Origin: Trichomonas vaginalis G3
Taxonomy: Eukaryota; Parabasalia; Trichomonadida; Trichomonadidae
Assembly (NCBI RefSeq): GCF_026262505.1
Contig: NC_067204.1
Span: forward strand, 20,429,300-20,493,299
Reading direction: 5' to 3'
Length of the DNA stretch: 64,000 nt
The translations under genes were made by a program, and so were the position numbers. Of the stretch, positions 1 to 7,783 are shown piece by piece. A model generated the notes under the pieces. That model made no database searches. It was not told where the DNA came from and saw only the letters and a program-made list of their open reading frames with translations. Within the stretch, counting starts at the first letter, position 1, and each line of letters starts with the position of its first letter.

Positions 1-1
1 C

Positions 2-223
2 ATTTGTGTACAGACAGCAAAGAGTTTAAGTAAGGATGTAAAGAGAATACTTACTGACATTGTACTTTTCCCTGGATTGTCCGAAGACGATTTCATGGAA
101 CTTATGAAAGAGTCCATGGCAGGTAAGTTTGACAGACATGAACTATGGGAGAAGTACAAAGTCATACAAGACCCTCATACTTCTTTCAGAATTCATATCT
201 ACGCAACAAAGTTCAAATTGTAA
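2..223 (+). CDS. 3' end of an unrecognised protein (partial)
   Basis: An open frame enters from the left edge and ends at TAA 221-223, giving 73 residues. The segment is hydrophilic, with a core reading LFPGLSEDDFMELM followed by GKFDRHELWEKYK. I do not recognise a family. It is convergent with the KilA-N relic at 249-849, with only 25 bp between the two stops, and the stop runs into TAAAA as is usual here. Codon use and context suggest a mobile-element gene. The start lies outside the window. Confidence 0.45.
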   Translation: MCVQTAKSLSKDVKRILTDIVLFPGLSEDDFMELMKESMAGKFDRHELWEKYKVIQDPHTSFRIHIYATKFKL

Positions 224-248
224 AAAGTCAAGCGTAAAAATAAACGCT

Positions 249-849
249 TTACATGTATTTTTTCAGCAACTTCGTCAATAATTTTATAGCTTTATCTATC
301 TCATCTACTTCAAACGTTTTTACCTTTCGTGGGAGCACCATACATTTTCTCAAACTTTTCAAGTAGTTCTGTTCTGCAGCTCTCATATCGTTAACAAACT
401 TGACTCTATTGACTTACTGTCATATCTTTGAGTTATATTATATGTTCTTCCTATCTTATATCTCTTTGTATTGAAGTCCTTCGGTTCTGAACGATGTAAA
501 GTAAGCCTTCACTGCAACGTTCCGTATCGAATGAACCATATGTTATGAAGTTATATCCAACAACTGGGTCAATCCATAACAAAACTATTGGTATAAGACT
601 TTTGTCAATGAGATATGCTGTAGTTCCATAGAATCTTACCGATATCATAAGCTCAGGATTTCTTGTCAAAATTTTCTGAGTTGAAGCAATTCCAACCCAA
701 TGCCATGTTTTTTTTCCAGATGGAGATATAATGTCTGACAAAGAATATTTGTTGTATTTCTTTGAGTATCTTACGTTTAAATCACCAATTCTAACCATTT
801 TGGTGTCATTGTCTATCTTTTTAACTGTTTCAAACTCAGTGTTTGTCAT
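249..849 (-). pseudogene. KilA-N-type DNA-binding protein, frameshifted
   Basis: The N-terminal 130 residues (ATG at 847-849) read like a divergent KilA-N domain. A KYNKYSLSDI segment and KKTWHWVGIAST correspond to the start of the fold, and VRFYGTTAYLIDKSLIP followed by LLWIDP corresponds to the typical 'G-x-Y-V-H-P-x-L-x-x-x-x-A-x-W' block. The frame stops at 451, but coding-like sequence continues in other frames to a TAA at 249-251 and includes a basic leucine-rich tail, so at least two frameshifts are implied. KilA-N proteins are DNA-binding proteins of large DNA viruses, phages and Mavericks. The leader upstream (853-867) is the same TGTATGTAAGAACAG block found before both KilA-N genes of the inner element, which strengthens the call. 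Confidence 0.55.
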
Positions 850-852
850 TTT

Positions 853-867
853 CTGTTCTTACATACA
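853..867 (-). promoter_or_regulatory. KilA-N leader element, copy 1
   Basis: On the minus strand this reads TGTATGTAAGAACAG, 3 bp before the ATG at 849. A T-rich tract with GTTAGTTTTT lies further upstream. The same 15 bases precede the two KilA-N ATGs at 21,121 and 22,638. A role as promoter or leader is inferred from this conservation. Confidence 0.5.
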
Positions 868-928
868 AAATAAAAAATATTTTTTTAAAAAAACTAACGT
901 TATTTTTTCTATCTTGTATAAAAGATAT

Positions 929-1186
929 GATTTCAGGGATTTTTTTGACGAAGTGTCAAAGTTCTCTTCGTAAAAAAATAACAGTTATATAATGAAAAAG
1001 TGTCATTTTTTCACGATTTTAGGGATTTTTTTGACGAAGTGTCAAAGTTCTCTTCGTAAAAAAATAACAGTTATATAATGAAATTTGGTCATTTTTTCAC
1101 GATTTCAGGGATTTTTTTGACGAAGTGTCAAAGTTCTCTTCGTAAAAAAATAACAGTTATATAATGAAAAAGTGTCATTTTTCATG
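929..1186 (+). repeat. 86-bp tandem repeat, three copies, each with an initiator-like box
   Basis: Three consecutive 86-bp units start at 929, 1,015 and 1,101. Each contains ATTTTTTTGACGAAGTGTC, a TTATATAATG block and ends with (A)AAAGTGTCATTTTT. In the last unit this TCATTTTT box lies directly before the ATG at 1,184, where a trichomonad initiator (TCA-Py-T/A) would be expected. In the middle unit the box reads TTTGGTCATTTTTT. The array therefore looks like a triplicated promoter. Confidence 0.75.
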
Positions 1187-1378
1187 TCCGAAGACTCGAA
1201 GGTGCAACACTTCCAAAATACCGACGAACTCAGAAGAGCAGCATGGCAGTATCTTCTTGACAACTTCTTTGAGTTCTCCAGGTACACCTTGGAAAATGCT
1301 GAAGAACTCCGACACAGAGAATTTGGAGAAATTGCACTCCAATACTACCTTGACAAACAAAGGGTAAACAAAGGGTAA
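1184..1378 (+). CDS. Small acidic hypothetical protein (64 aa)
   Basis: The ATG at 1,184 follows the TGTCATTTTT initiator-like box by one base, which decides this start over the upstream GTG-led frame. The product is charged and probably helical (ELRRAAWQYLLDNFFEF then ELRHREFGEIALQYYLD). It has no recognisable domain, signal peptide or membrane segment. The 3' end is a tandem of three 11-bp ACAAAGGGTAA units (1,357-1,389), so the stop context TAAAC is itself repeated. It shares promoter style and size with the next gene (1,432-1,632), and the two may be co-regulated. Function unknown. Confidence 0.5.
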   Translation: MSEDSKVQHFQNTDELRRAAWQYLLDNFFEFSRYTLENAEELRHREFGEIALQYYLDKQRVNKG

Positions 1379-1431
1379 ACAAAGGGTAAAATATAGACTA
1401 AAAACTTAACGTTTAAAAAGTGACATTTTTA

Positions 1432-1632
1432 ATGAGCTCCGAGTCACCGAGAAAACTTGGTCAGATGTTAGCAGCTTACTTCCCCGAGGAGGATGGAAGC
1501 GTTACATACGTAAGGTTCAAAAACAACGAACCTGGAATTGCGTACCAAATTCGCAATTACATGACCATGGAAGAGTACGAAAGGCTCCTACAAGAGAAAC
1601 CAGCTCTAAACAACTCAGAAAAGAAAGAATAA
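1432..1632 (+). CDS. Small hypothetical protein (66 aa)
   Basis: The ATG at 1,432 directly follows AAAAAGTGACATTTTTA, a variant of the box before the 1,184 gene. The product begins MSSESPRKLGQML and contains YFPEEDGSVTYVRFKN and a C-terminal EEYERLL helix. I see no known motif. The alternating beta/alpha look and the small size suggest a compact regulatory or structural protein, but that is only an impression. It is convergent with the P/Q-rich gene at 1,662-2,311, with about 29 bp between the stops. Confidence 0.5.
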   Translation: MSSESPRKLGQMLAAYFPEEDGSVTYVRFKNNEPGIAYQIRNYMTMEEYERLLQEKPALNNSEKKE

Positions 1633-1661
1633 AAAGTTTAACTCGTAATTGTTTATTTTTT

Positions 1662-2311
1662 TTACTTGTATGGGCAAGCTGCAAGAATGAAGTCGACTAT
1701 CTCAGTCTTTGTCTTGACGAGCTGGACGGCTCTTGCGAGTACGTCTGTTTTGCGGTCTCCAGCTGGTGTTTGACCTTCGTAATTGCGCATGTTCTTGAGA
1801 GCTCCAACTGTAAATGATGTAGGATGAAGAGTCTCTCAGACTGCTTGAGGTAGTCTTCACGGTCGCGAACCGAATCTGTGGTACGAGTCGAATCGGTCGA
1901 TTTGAGGGAAGAGACTGAAAGCCTGTCATCTTCCATTGGAGCTGTAGCATACTCTTTGCGTAAGCGGTTCAGACCTTCTTCGAAGTCTTGGTCTCTCTTC
2001 GATTGAGATTGGAATTGGAATTGCTGGGGTGGAGCTTGCTGGGGTGGAGCTTGCTGGGGTGGAGCTTGCTGAGATTGGAATTGCTGGGGTGGAGCTTGCT
2101 GGAACAACCAAGGGTTGGGGAAGTAAGGCATAGGCTGAGGAGGAGGGTAGTTCGGGAAGCCTTGTGGTGGGTAGTAACATTGAGGTGGAAATTGGTAGTA
2201 ATTTGGTGGAGGTACTTGCTGGAACTGAGGTGCAGGGGCTGGTGCTTTAGGTTCTGCAGCTTTCGGTACTTCTGGCTTTGGAAGGCATTCAGGAAGAGGA
2301 ACGTCAGTCAT
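1662..2311 (-). pseudogene. Proline/glutamine-rich protein with QQAPP repeats, frameshifted near 3' end
   Basis: From the ATG at 2,311 the protein has a P/A-rich lead, a low-complexity centre of FPNYPPPQP-type and repeated QQAPP units (about residues 70-100), then a charged helical part (KRDQDFEEGLNRLRKEYA) and an S/T-rich stretch. The plain reading frame stops at 1,697. A different frame continues with a coherent hydrophobic tail, containing GALKNMRNYEGQTPAGDRK and ending LAACPYK at 1,662, so one frameshift near 1,812 is likely. Disordered P/Q-rich arms are common in virion scaffold-like or capsid-associated proteins. The function here is unknown. It is divergent from 2,537-2,908 across a repeat-rich promoter region. 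Confidence 0.45.
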
Positions 2312-2324
2312 CCGTTTGTGTCCT

Positions 2325-2536
2325 GTCGGAAGGAAAATTTTTTCCCTTTGTCCGTAAAATATTTTCCCTTTGTCCGGAAAATTTTTTCCTGTCGTTCGAC
2401 CAAAAAGTTCTCAATTTTCGAAAATTTGAATGGTTTACGGACGAACAACAGGAAAATTTTTTCCCTTTGTCCGTAAAATATTTTCCCTTTGTCCGGAAAA
2501 TTTTTTCCCTTTGTCCGGAAAATATTTTCCTGTCGG
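2325..2536. promoter_or_regulatory. Shared divergent promoter region built of TTTGTCCGG / AAAATATTTT repeats
   Basis: This region between two divergent genes is made of repeated blocks such as GGAAAATTTTTTCCCTTTG and GTCCGTAAAATATTTTCCC. A run of about 58 bp occurs twice (about 2,333 and 2,451) and a further unit follows. Units alternate with self-complementary AAAATTTT and AAAATATTTT cores. Each flanking gene starts shortly after a CCTGTCGGA-type sequence. The layout resembles an array of operator-like sites serving both directions. That role is inferred. Confidence 0.5.
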
Positions 2537-2908
2537 ATGGAAGGACTCGGAATGCTAGAAGGATTTGACGAGGCAATTTACCTAATTGAAATTAACGACT
2601 GCGTAAAAGACTACTTGCGCAAGGTAATGAAGCCCAAGGTCAAGTTCACCAGTATTTCTGGAAGGTCTACACTTCAGCTCGAGACTTCGACTGGAATTCA
2701 ATTCAAATACCAGACGGACAGCCTACGATGGCATAAAGGACGCAAAAGAGAAACTCTTGTTAAGTTCCTAAACAAACGTCCTTGGATAAAAATACCAAAC
2801 AAGGAGAACCCCCTACCCCATATGAAATTGGCAATTCAGTCTCTCCTTCACTTCTCGGGTCAGCCGTTCTACATAACCTGTGAAGGCGACATTCAGCCAG
2901 TTCAGTAA
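2537..2908 (+). CDS. Hypothetical basic protein (123 aa)
   Basis: The ATG at 2,537 lies right after the repeat region (CCTGTCGG before ATG), which favours it over the upstream in-frame GTG-type start. The product reads MEGLGMLEGFDEAIYL, then a basic middle (DYLRKVMKPKVKFTS and RWHKGRKRETLVKFLNKRPW), and ends with SGQPFYITCEGD. It is rich in Lys/Arg and aromatic residues, compatible with nucleic acid binding, but I recognise no family. It is intact, in contrast to the next gene downstream. Confidence 0.5.
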   Translation: MEGLGMLEGFDEAIYLIEINDCVKDYLRKVMKPKVKFTSISGRSTLQLETSTGIQFKYQTDSLRWHKGRKRETLVKFLNKRPWIKIPNKENPLPHMKLAIQSLLHFSGQPFYITCEGDIQPVQ

Positions 2909-3020
2909 ACATCTCATTTTAACTTCACTTTTTTTATGTTTTACGCATGTGAAGAAGAAGCCTTCTGGTAAGTTTTTATAGCCATATACATGGCACGCTT
3001 TGAGTAAAAACATTTTTTGA

Positions 3021-3603
3021 ATGAAGCAAGTTAAAATTCGTCCCACACCAAATCTCAATGGACCGATGAAGAGTTTCAAGCTATGGTTGAAGACGTTGAG
3101 AACGACATAGACGGCGAACTTGAAGGAGCTCAAATTACAATTGCAACCAAAATTGCAGAAGTCAAGGAACAGATAGCTCCACTTAAAGCTACAAAGCTAC
3201 TCTTGACCTCATGGATAGTTACCGTTTAGATGTCAAGAGTGGAATAAGACAATTAAAATAAACTTCTAAACTACGAAGCTATACTCCAAAAGTTAGCAGA
3301 AATGAGAAGACTTTACCAGAGCTACTTACATGTAAGGGACTTACCTTCAAGCAGTCCGACCAAAGATGAATTTGTTGACATTGTCCAATTTTGTCCGAAA
3401 GTCAGATCAGATGTTTCGAACTGCTCCCAACATATCCGGAATATGAACGTTTGCCTGAACTCTTCCACAATCTCAAAAAACGTTTTTTGGTTCTCATGTT
3501 CGAAACTTTTATCGGAAGAGACAACAAACGTTCAGAAGAAGAACAAGATATTATTTTAAACTTGTTGTATGACTTAACCGTCATAACAAGCTTTTTGAAG
3601 TAA
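3021..3603 (+). pseudogene. Coiled-coil protein, multiply frameshifted
   Basis: Coding-like sequence starts at the ATG at 3,021 and ends at TAA 3,601-3,603 but needs several frame changes. Recognisable pieces are an acidic helix (QWTDEEFQAMVEDVENDIDG then KIAEVKEQIAPL), a middle helix (LAEMRRLYQSYLHVRDLP) and a C-terminal block (PEYERLPELFHNLKKRFL ... EEEQDIILNLLYDLTV). The whole would be about 190 residues with heptad-like spacing. No family is recognised. Decay by single-base indels is the simplest reading. Confidence 0.4.
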
Positions 3604-3635
3604 AACCGTCATTCTCAAACCACTTCATTTTTTCG

Positions 3636-4331
3636 ATGTCCGAACAAGCACCGAAGCCAAACTCAATGGCAGATGTCCTTTCAAGGTTGCCAGACAAGCG
3701 CCCAGTTCAAATTCAAATTGCCCAATTGAACGCTCATCTGTCAAACACCATTAAGACTCTCCAAAGTAGTCTTATGGAAGAGATAACCAATCTCAAAGTC
3801 GAAGTCCTCACGAACCAAGCTTCCAATGAGAAAGTCCTGAACGATTTCGCGGAAACCTTGCGCCAATACAACATAGAGAACCAAAACCTTGCCCAACTCA
3901 TCTACCGTTTCTTCGAAGAGATTGACACCATCTGGAAGGTACTCGGAAAGGATAGAACATGCAACACCGTACTTCGTGAGTACCAAATTGAAGAAGGAAT
4001 TTTCGAGGAAGAAGAGAAACACGAAGAAGAAGAGGAAGAAGAAGAGAAACACGAAGAAAATGAAGTTTGGGCAACCCTTGTTGCCGATGACGCTTACGAA
4101 ATTTCCCAACCCTACCCATACCAAATCCGCAACAAGGAGACCGGCAAGGTTCTTACCCCAGTCCTCAACAACTTGGGACACTTGAACCTTACCCTTCGAA
4201 ATTACGGTTCAATTTCCATGGGAAGGCTTGTCGGTATGCAATGGGTTCCAAATCCAAACAAGAAGATGAGGGTCAGACACATTGACGGTGACAAGCTCAA
4301 CAACCGTAAGGAGAACCTCGAGTGGTTCTAA
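3636..4331 (+). CDS. Coiled-coil protein with C-terminal HNH-type nuclease-like domain (231 aa)
   Basis: The ATG at 3,636 gives a 231-aa protein. Residues 25-110 form a long helical, probably coiled-coil region. Residues 125-150 are a Glu-rich low-complexity linker (EEEKHEEEEEEEEKHEEN). The last 75 residues read like the HNH domain of homing-endonuclease and AP2/NUMOD-type proteins: YQIRNKETGKVLTP, then VRHIDGDKLNNRKENLEWF, where H, N and N are the expected metal and catalytic positions. Such nucleases nick or cut DNA, and the coiled coil may oligomerise it. It lies between decayed genes yet is intact. Activity is not proven. Confidence 0.6.
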   Translation: MSEQAPKPNSMADVLSRLPDKRPVQIQIAQLNAHLSNTIKTLQSSLMEEITNLKVEVLTNQASNEKVLNDFAETLRQYNIENQNLAQLIYRFFEEIDTIWKVLGKDRTCNTVLREYQIEEGIFEEEEKHEEEEEEEEKHEENEVWATLVADDAYEISQPYPYQIRNKETGKVLTPVLNNLGHLNLTLRNYGSISMGRLVGMQWVPNPNKKMRVRHIDGDKLNNRKENLEWF

Positions 4332-4380
4332 GAGTAAAAAAATTTTATTTTAGGGGGAAACCCCGAGTAAATTTAGGTGT

Positions 4381-4642
4381 TTATTTAGATAAGTAGGTTA
4401 AATTAATGGTAATTTGTAAAATTAGTTCCCGACCTTTGAATTGGACTCTTTCGTTATCCCAGTTGCGTAGGAGGTCGTCCCAGAGGAGTTGGTAGAATTG
4501 CCAATCCAAGGACGATTTGTCCTCCCAGCATTGAGGATGTACTGCTCGTAGAGTTTCATGACCTCTCCTTGCACCAGACACCCTCTCCCTTGGAACATAA
4601 GGCTTCTTCGAAGTGCTCGAATGCGATTGGCTGCTTGACCAT
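4381..4642 (-). pseudogene. Small tryptophan-rich gene, frameshifted
   Basis: The ATG at 4,642 follows AAAAAGTGTCATTTCGG, the promoter style of this segment. The first frame reads MVKQPIAFEHFEEALCSKG and is soon lost. Coding-like pieces continue in other frames (VMKLYEQYILN, then CWEDKSSLDWQFYQLLWDDL and RNWDNERVQFKGRELIL) and end at 4,381. The Trp/Asp-rich tail looks genuinely coding. No family is recognised. It is divergent from 4,673 with 30 bp between the start codons. Confidence 0.35.
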
Positions 4643-4672
4643 CCGAAATGACACTTTTTGTCCGTTTGGTCA

Positions 4673-5017
4673 ATGTTCGTGTCTCGTGCCATAGTCGATG
4701 AAAATACAGACAAACAGGTTATATATGAGTTTGAGACCAAGAATGGTGTAACTCGACCTGTCCGATTCAAAGACTCCGAGGGCGACCATGAAATTAAACG
4801 GAAATTAGCTAGGAAGGAATATAAAAATTTTTTACTTCATGCAATGTTTTATTTCTGTGCCGTCTTCAAGTATGCCCCAGTACTTACGCTTGGAGAGGAC
4901 ATGAACTTCGGAAAATTTTTCCAATTAAAACAGCCCATCTTTTCGCCGACCATTCCCATTTCAATGAGTTTGTTGTACCCTTCTTCGTTCGTCATGAGTG
5001 CGTCAATGTTCTCATAG
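4673..5017 (+). CDS. Short hypothetical protein overlapping the end of polB on the other strand
   Basis: The ATG at 4,673 follows a TTTGTCCGTTTGGTCA promoter-side sequence shared with the divergent gene. The first 55 residues (MFVSRAIVDENTDKQ, IYEFETKNGVTRPVRFKD, HEIKRKLARKEYKNFL) look like a real small protein. The rest of the frame, to 5,017, runs antisense through the 3' end of the polymerase gene and is probably not genuine, so the original stop has likely been lost near 4,840. Function unknown. Confidence 0.35.
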   Translation: MFVSRAIVDENTDKQVIYEFETKNGVTRPVRFKDSEGDHEIKRKLARKEYKNFLLHAMFYFCAVFKYAPVLTLGEDMNFGKFFQLKQPIFSPTIPISMSLLYPSSFVMSASMFS

Positions 5018-6978
5018 TAAACCTTCACTTTGGATTTGACTTCGAGAAGAACTCATTGTAGTTGTCAAGGACTGCCTTTGCGAACTGAGGGTAAGACCAA
5101 TGTTCGACAATAGGTTTTAATGTGGTTACTAAGCCACTTTGACCTTGAGTGAATTCGTACTTCAAAACAAAAGGAGAAAACCTTTCAACAAAGTTGTCGA
5201 CCTTCTCATAATGTTTACTCTTCATCTCTTGAGGTTTCTTAATGGAATATCCCCATGTCGAATTCATAAGCAATTTGAGTGTCATTGCAAGTTTGGGGTT
5301 TGAAGCTTTCCTAATATCATACAGTTGTTGTATGACTTTTCCAACTGTATAGTTCCTTCCCGGGAACTCACCATCTTCGTTTGGAATTCCAGTCGGAATA
5401 TATTGGACAAACCTCATGTACGCAGCGTTAAGGTCGACATAGTATATTTTTTCATCTGAGTCGAACTTGTCGCAACCAATTGGTCCAGTTTGTGGAAATT
5501 CAAGTGAGTCTCTTATCTTCTGAGAAACTTCTCCTGTTATCTCATAAACATCGTCGAAGCAACCTGTTTCATATAAAACCTTCTGACCTAACTCAGATGC
5601 TCTCCAATACAATTTGACGTCAATTGGATGTCTCAATGGAAGTTTGTTTATAGCATCTTGAAGTTCTTGCAACCTCATTGGAAGTTCTTCTGGTTCAGGT
5701 TGGTATCCGAACAATCCAACTCCTTGTGGAATTGTGTACTTCTTTTGTACTAGAACTTTGTCTGGAACAACTTTTGGTCTTGCTAACAGTGAAAAGTTTG
5801 TTTCGTCTTTTGGTACAAAAGTTTCTGTCAGCTTGTCATCTGGAATTGGTTCCAACAAACCTTTCTCGAAAAGAATGTTTACAGCTCTGACAATGTTGCA
5901 CTTGCCTTTTCCGAACAATGGGTTTGTAAGACTTTCGTTCAACATGAAGTGGTTGTGGACAATTACAATCTTCAACCATGGCAATTTGAAGTCAACAACA
6001 TAGTCGTCATGTGAAGAACCTTTAGCTGTAGGTATGTTGACTCGGATATTGACATTTGCCAACGGTGCAATTTTTGCCAATTGACCTCTGAGAATGTACC
6101 TTGTCTTCACACATGACTCAAGATACTTCATTTTCTCATCTGTAACAAGACCAGAGTTCCTGAGACATGTAAGAATGCAAGGTTCATTGACAATTGTTTC
6201 AATTGAATTGTAAATTCCATACCTTGTCAAGTCAATGTCAGACTTATTTCTGAACGGGAAGTATCCAGCATGTTGTCTGACTGCTTGAGGGTTAGGTTGG
6301 TACCATTCGAACTTGACACTTGCAATTCCTTCAATTGCATTCAAAATGTCTGAGTCGGAGTCAACCATTTGTTCTCTCTTTGTAGTCTTGAAAGCGTCAA
6401 GAAGTTTTGCGGCTGTTTGTTCATTGCCATGTGCATAGTAAATGTGACCATCCAAATCTGTTATGGTCAATCTGAGATTGTGTCCTTTCTTATTTCCGTC
6501 TTGTATGGCAGCAAGTACTCCCATGAAGCCTTCTTTGTTCTTTCCTTCGTCAAAGTTTACTGTAAAGGTTCGACCAGATGTAATTTGACTTCTAACTTCA
6601 CGATACTTTTCATATGCATATCTTGTTCTTTCCATGGGAGCATGTGCGTCTTCACCTTTTCCTTTTTTCCTTCTCAAAGGATGCAATTGTTCGTCATGTT
6701 TCCAGTAGAATCTGGCAAAGCCGTCGTGTCCTTCAACTTGAGGTTCACTAACATCGAAAGGCATGTCCATAAGACGTTCTTCTTCTAACCTCTCTAGTCT
6801 GTTTGGATAATTTGCACGTGCTGTTTCCAAATCCATTTCGTAGCGAAGACCAGCAGTTTGTCATAGACTTTTATGGGTCTTCCCTTCCTATATTTAAAAT
6901 TCTTCGAAACTCTCCAACCATATTTTGCAACTCTGCTTTTATTCTAGCAGATTTTCTATCCATTCTATATGGGGGCAT
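4849..6978 (-). pseudogene. Compact, exonuclease-less family B DNA polymerase of element A, frameshifted at both ends
   Basis: The long central frame (6,836-5,025, 603 codons) is homologous to the inner element's polymerase. Both have a segment with a conserved Cys (NEPCILTCLRNSGL here) followed by an H-x-MLNE block (VIVHNHFMLNE). Polymerase motif A reads YYVDLNAAY (Asp about residue 468 of this frame) and motif B reads KLLMNSTWGY. The motif C region lies just past the frame end, in another frame, and reads VYYENIDALM. No exonuclease motifs (DFE, N-x3-D, Y-x3-D) are seen, and motifs A and B are only about 57 residues apart, against 157 in the inner polymerase. An N-terminal piece from ATG 6,978 (MPPYRMDRKSARIKAEL, then GRPIKVYD) must also be joined by frame changes. 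The stop is at 4,849-4,851. Confidence 0.7.
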
Positions 6979-7014
6979 TTTTATAAAAATAAAAAAATAT
7001 TTTTTTCTTTTACT

Positions 7015-7592
7015 TTACATAACCGCCGCTGCCATAAGTCTTTGACGCCAACCCATACCAGCTAATGAAGGTTGACTTGGTTTAGTTTGGAAACTAAACT
7101 TTGGTTTTGGTTTATCTTCAGTTTTTGGTTTCTCTTCTTCTATCGGTTTTTCGTCACTTTTCGGTTCCCTGACTTTACCTCACTTGCAGGAACAGTTGTG
7201 TCGTCAACATCTTCATAAATATCATATGCCATTTGTTTTTGTTTTCCTTTCAACTTTTTGTGTTTGTTGTAAAGTTTAGAATATTTCGACTCTAAGTCAA
7301 TGAGATGTTCTATAATGAACTGTTGGTCAGTGAAGTAAACTTTTCCATCTGTTGTCTCGAAAAGCTCCTTCAGACTTCAATATTTTATTTGTGAGAGTCT
7401 GTTTCTTTTTGAGATACTAGCCGTTCCATTTTTATGAAAAGTGACTTTGTAGTTAGGGTTTGTATTTCCAGACCTGGCACTTTCTATTATTGAATTTTTC
7501 TCTTCATCTGTAAGTTCTTTGACAGGTTTTGACAATGGTTCTGAACTTTTTGTTTGTGGTGTCAAATCTACCGTTTCAACTTCTTCGGTCAT
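7015..7592 (-). pseudogene. Charged Maverick protein with in-frame TGA and a frameshift
   Basis: The ATG at 7,592 opens MTEEVETVDLTPQTKSSEP and then LTDEEKNSIIESARSGN and YKVTFHKNGTASISKRNR. A TGA at 7,377 interrupts it, yet the same frame continues with a convincing helical region (SLKELFETTDGKVYFTDQQF, KYSKLYNKHKKLKGKQK). A further frame change leads to a K/P-rich tail ending RQRLMAAAVM at 7,015. The N-terminal part matches the gene at 29,606 of the inner element (LSKSERESII; SKDGKIYVRKRK), so this is a conserved Maverick gene of unknown role. Its position next to structural-type genes suggests a virion or assembly factor. Confidence 0.5.
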
Positions 7593-7611
7593 TTCATCTC
7601 AGTAAAAAATT
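7593..7611 (-). promoter_or_regulatory. Start-proximal box TTTTTTACTGAGATGA, copy 1
   Basis: The 19 bases between the TAA of the 50-aa gene and the ATG at 7,592 read AATTTTTTACTGAGATGAA on the minus strand. The neighbouring spacer at 7,765-7,783 is almost identical. This points to a defined start-proximal control element in a very compact gene string. Confidence 0.5.
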
Positions 7612-7764
7612 TTAGTTTGGTTTGTTTTCAACTAGTTGTTGTTGTTTTTTAAGTCGGTCTAAAACTTCCTGAGGTATAGGAAGAACTTGACAAACACGTT
7701 GTGTAACTGCTGGAAGCCGACAAATCCATCTTGAACCCATTTGTCTCAATGCTGTATTGTTCAT
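7612..7764 (-). CDS. Small conserved-looking protein (50 aa)
   Basis: An intact 50-aa frame from ATG 7,764 to TAA 7,612 reads MNNTALRQMGSRWICRLPAV, then QVLPIPQEVLDRLKKQQQ and ENKPN. It is basic and amphipathic, without a clear membrane helix. The support for it being real is its position: it fills the gap between two structural-type genes exactly, with the same 19-bp spacer on each side. Function unknown. Confidence 0.5.
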   Translation of the reverse strand: MNNTALRQMGSRWICRLPAVTQRVCQVLPIPQEVLDRLKKQQQLVENKPN

Positions 7765-7783
7765 TTCATCTCAGTAAAAAACT
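7765..7783 (-). promoter_or_regulatory. Start-proximal box TTTTTTACTGAGATGA, copy 2
   Basis: On the minus strand this reads AGTTTTTTACTGAGATGAA between the TAA of the 7,784 gene and the ATG at 7,764. It differs from the copy at 7,593-7,611 by one base. The preceding stop supplies TAAA, so the poly(A)-type signal and the next start lie within 25 bp. Confidence 0.5.

Noticed and set aside
849-867. Short intron in the KilA-N leader (GTATGT...AACAG)
   Set aside because: The segment is only about 14 bases and lacks the ACTAACACACAG 3' signal typical of this organism. I did not notice that signal elsewhere in the window either, although I did not scan exhaustively.
929-1186. CRISPR-like array
   Set aside because: The units are uniform 86-bp tandem copies without unique spacers, in a eukaryotic context.
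7377-7379. TGA recoding (readthrough) in the 7,015-7,592 gene
   Set aside because: Other genes in the element use TGA as a normal stop, and this gene has a further frameshift, so a nonsense mutation is more likely.
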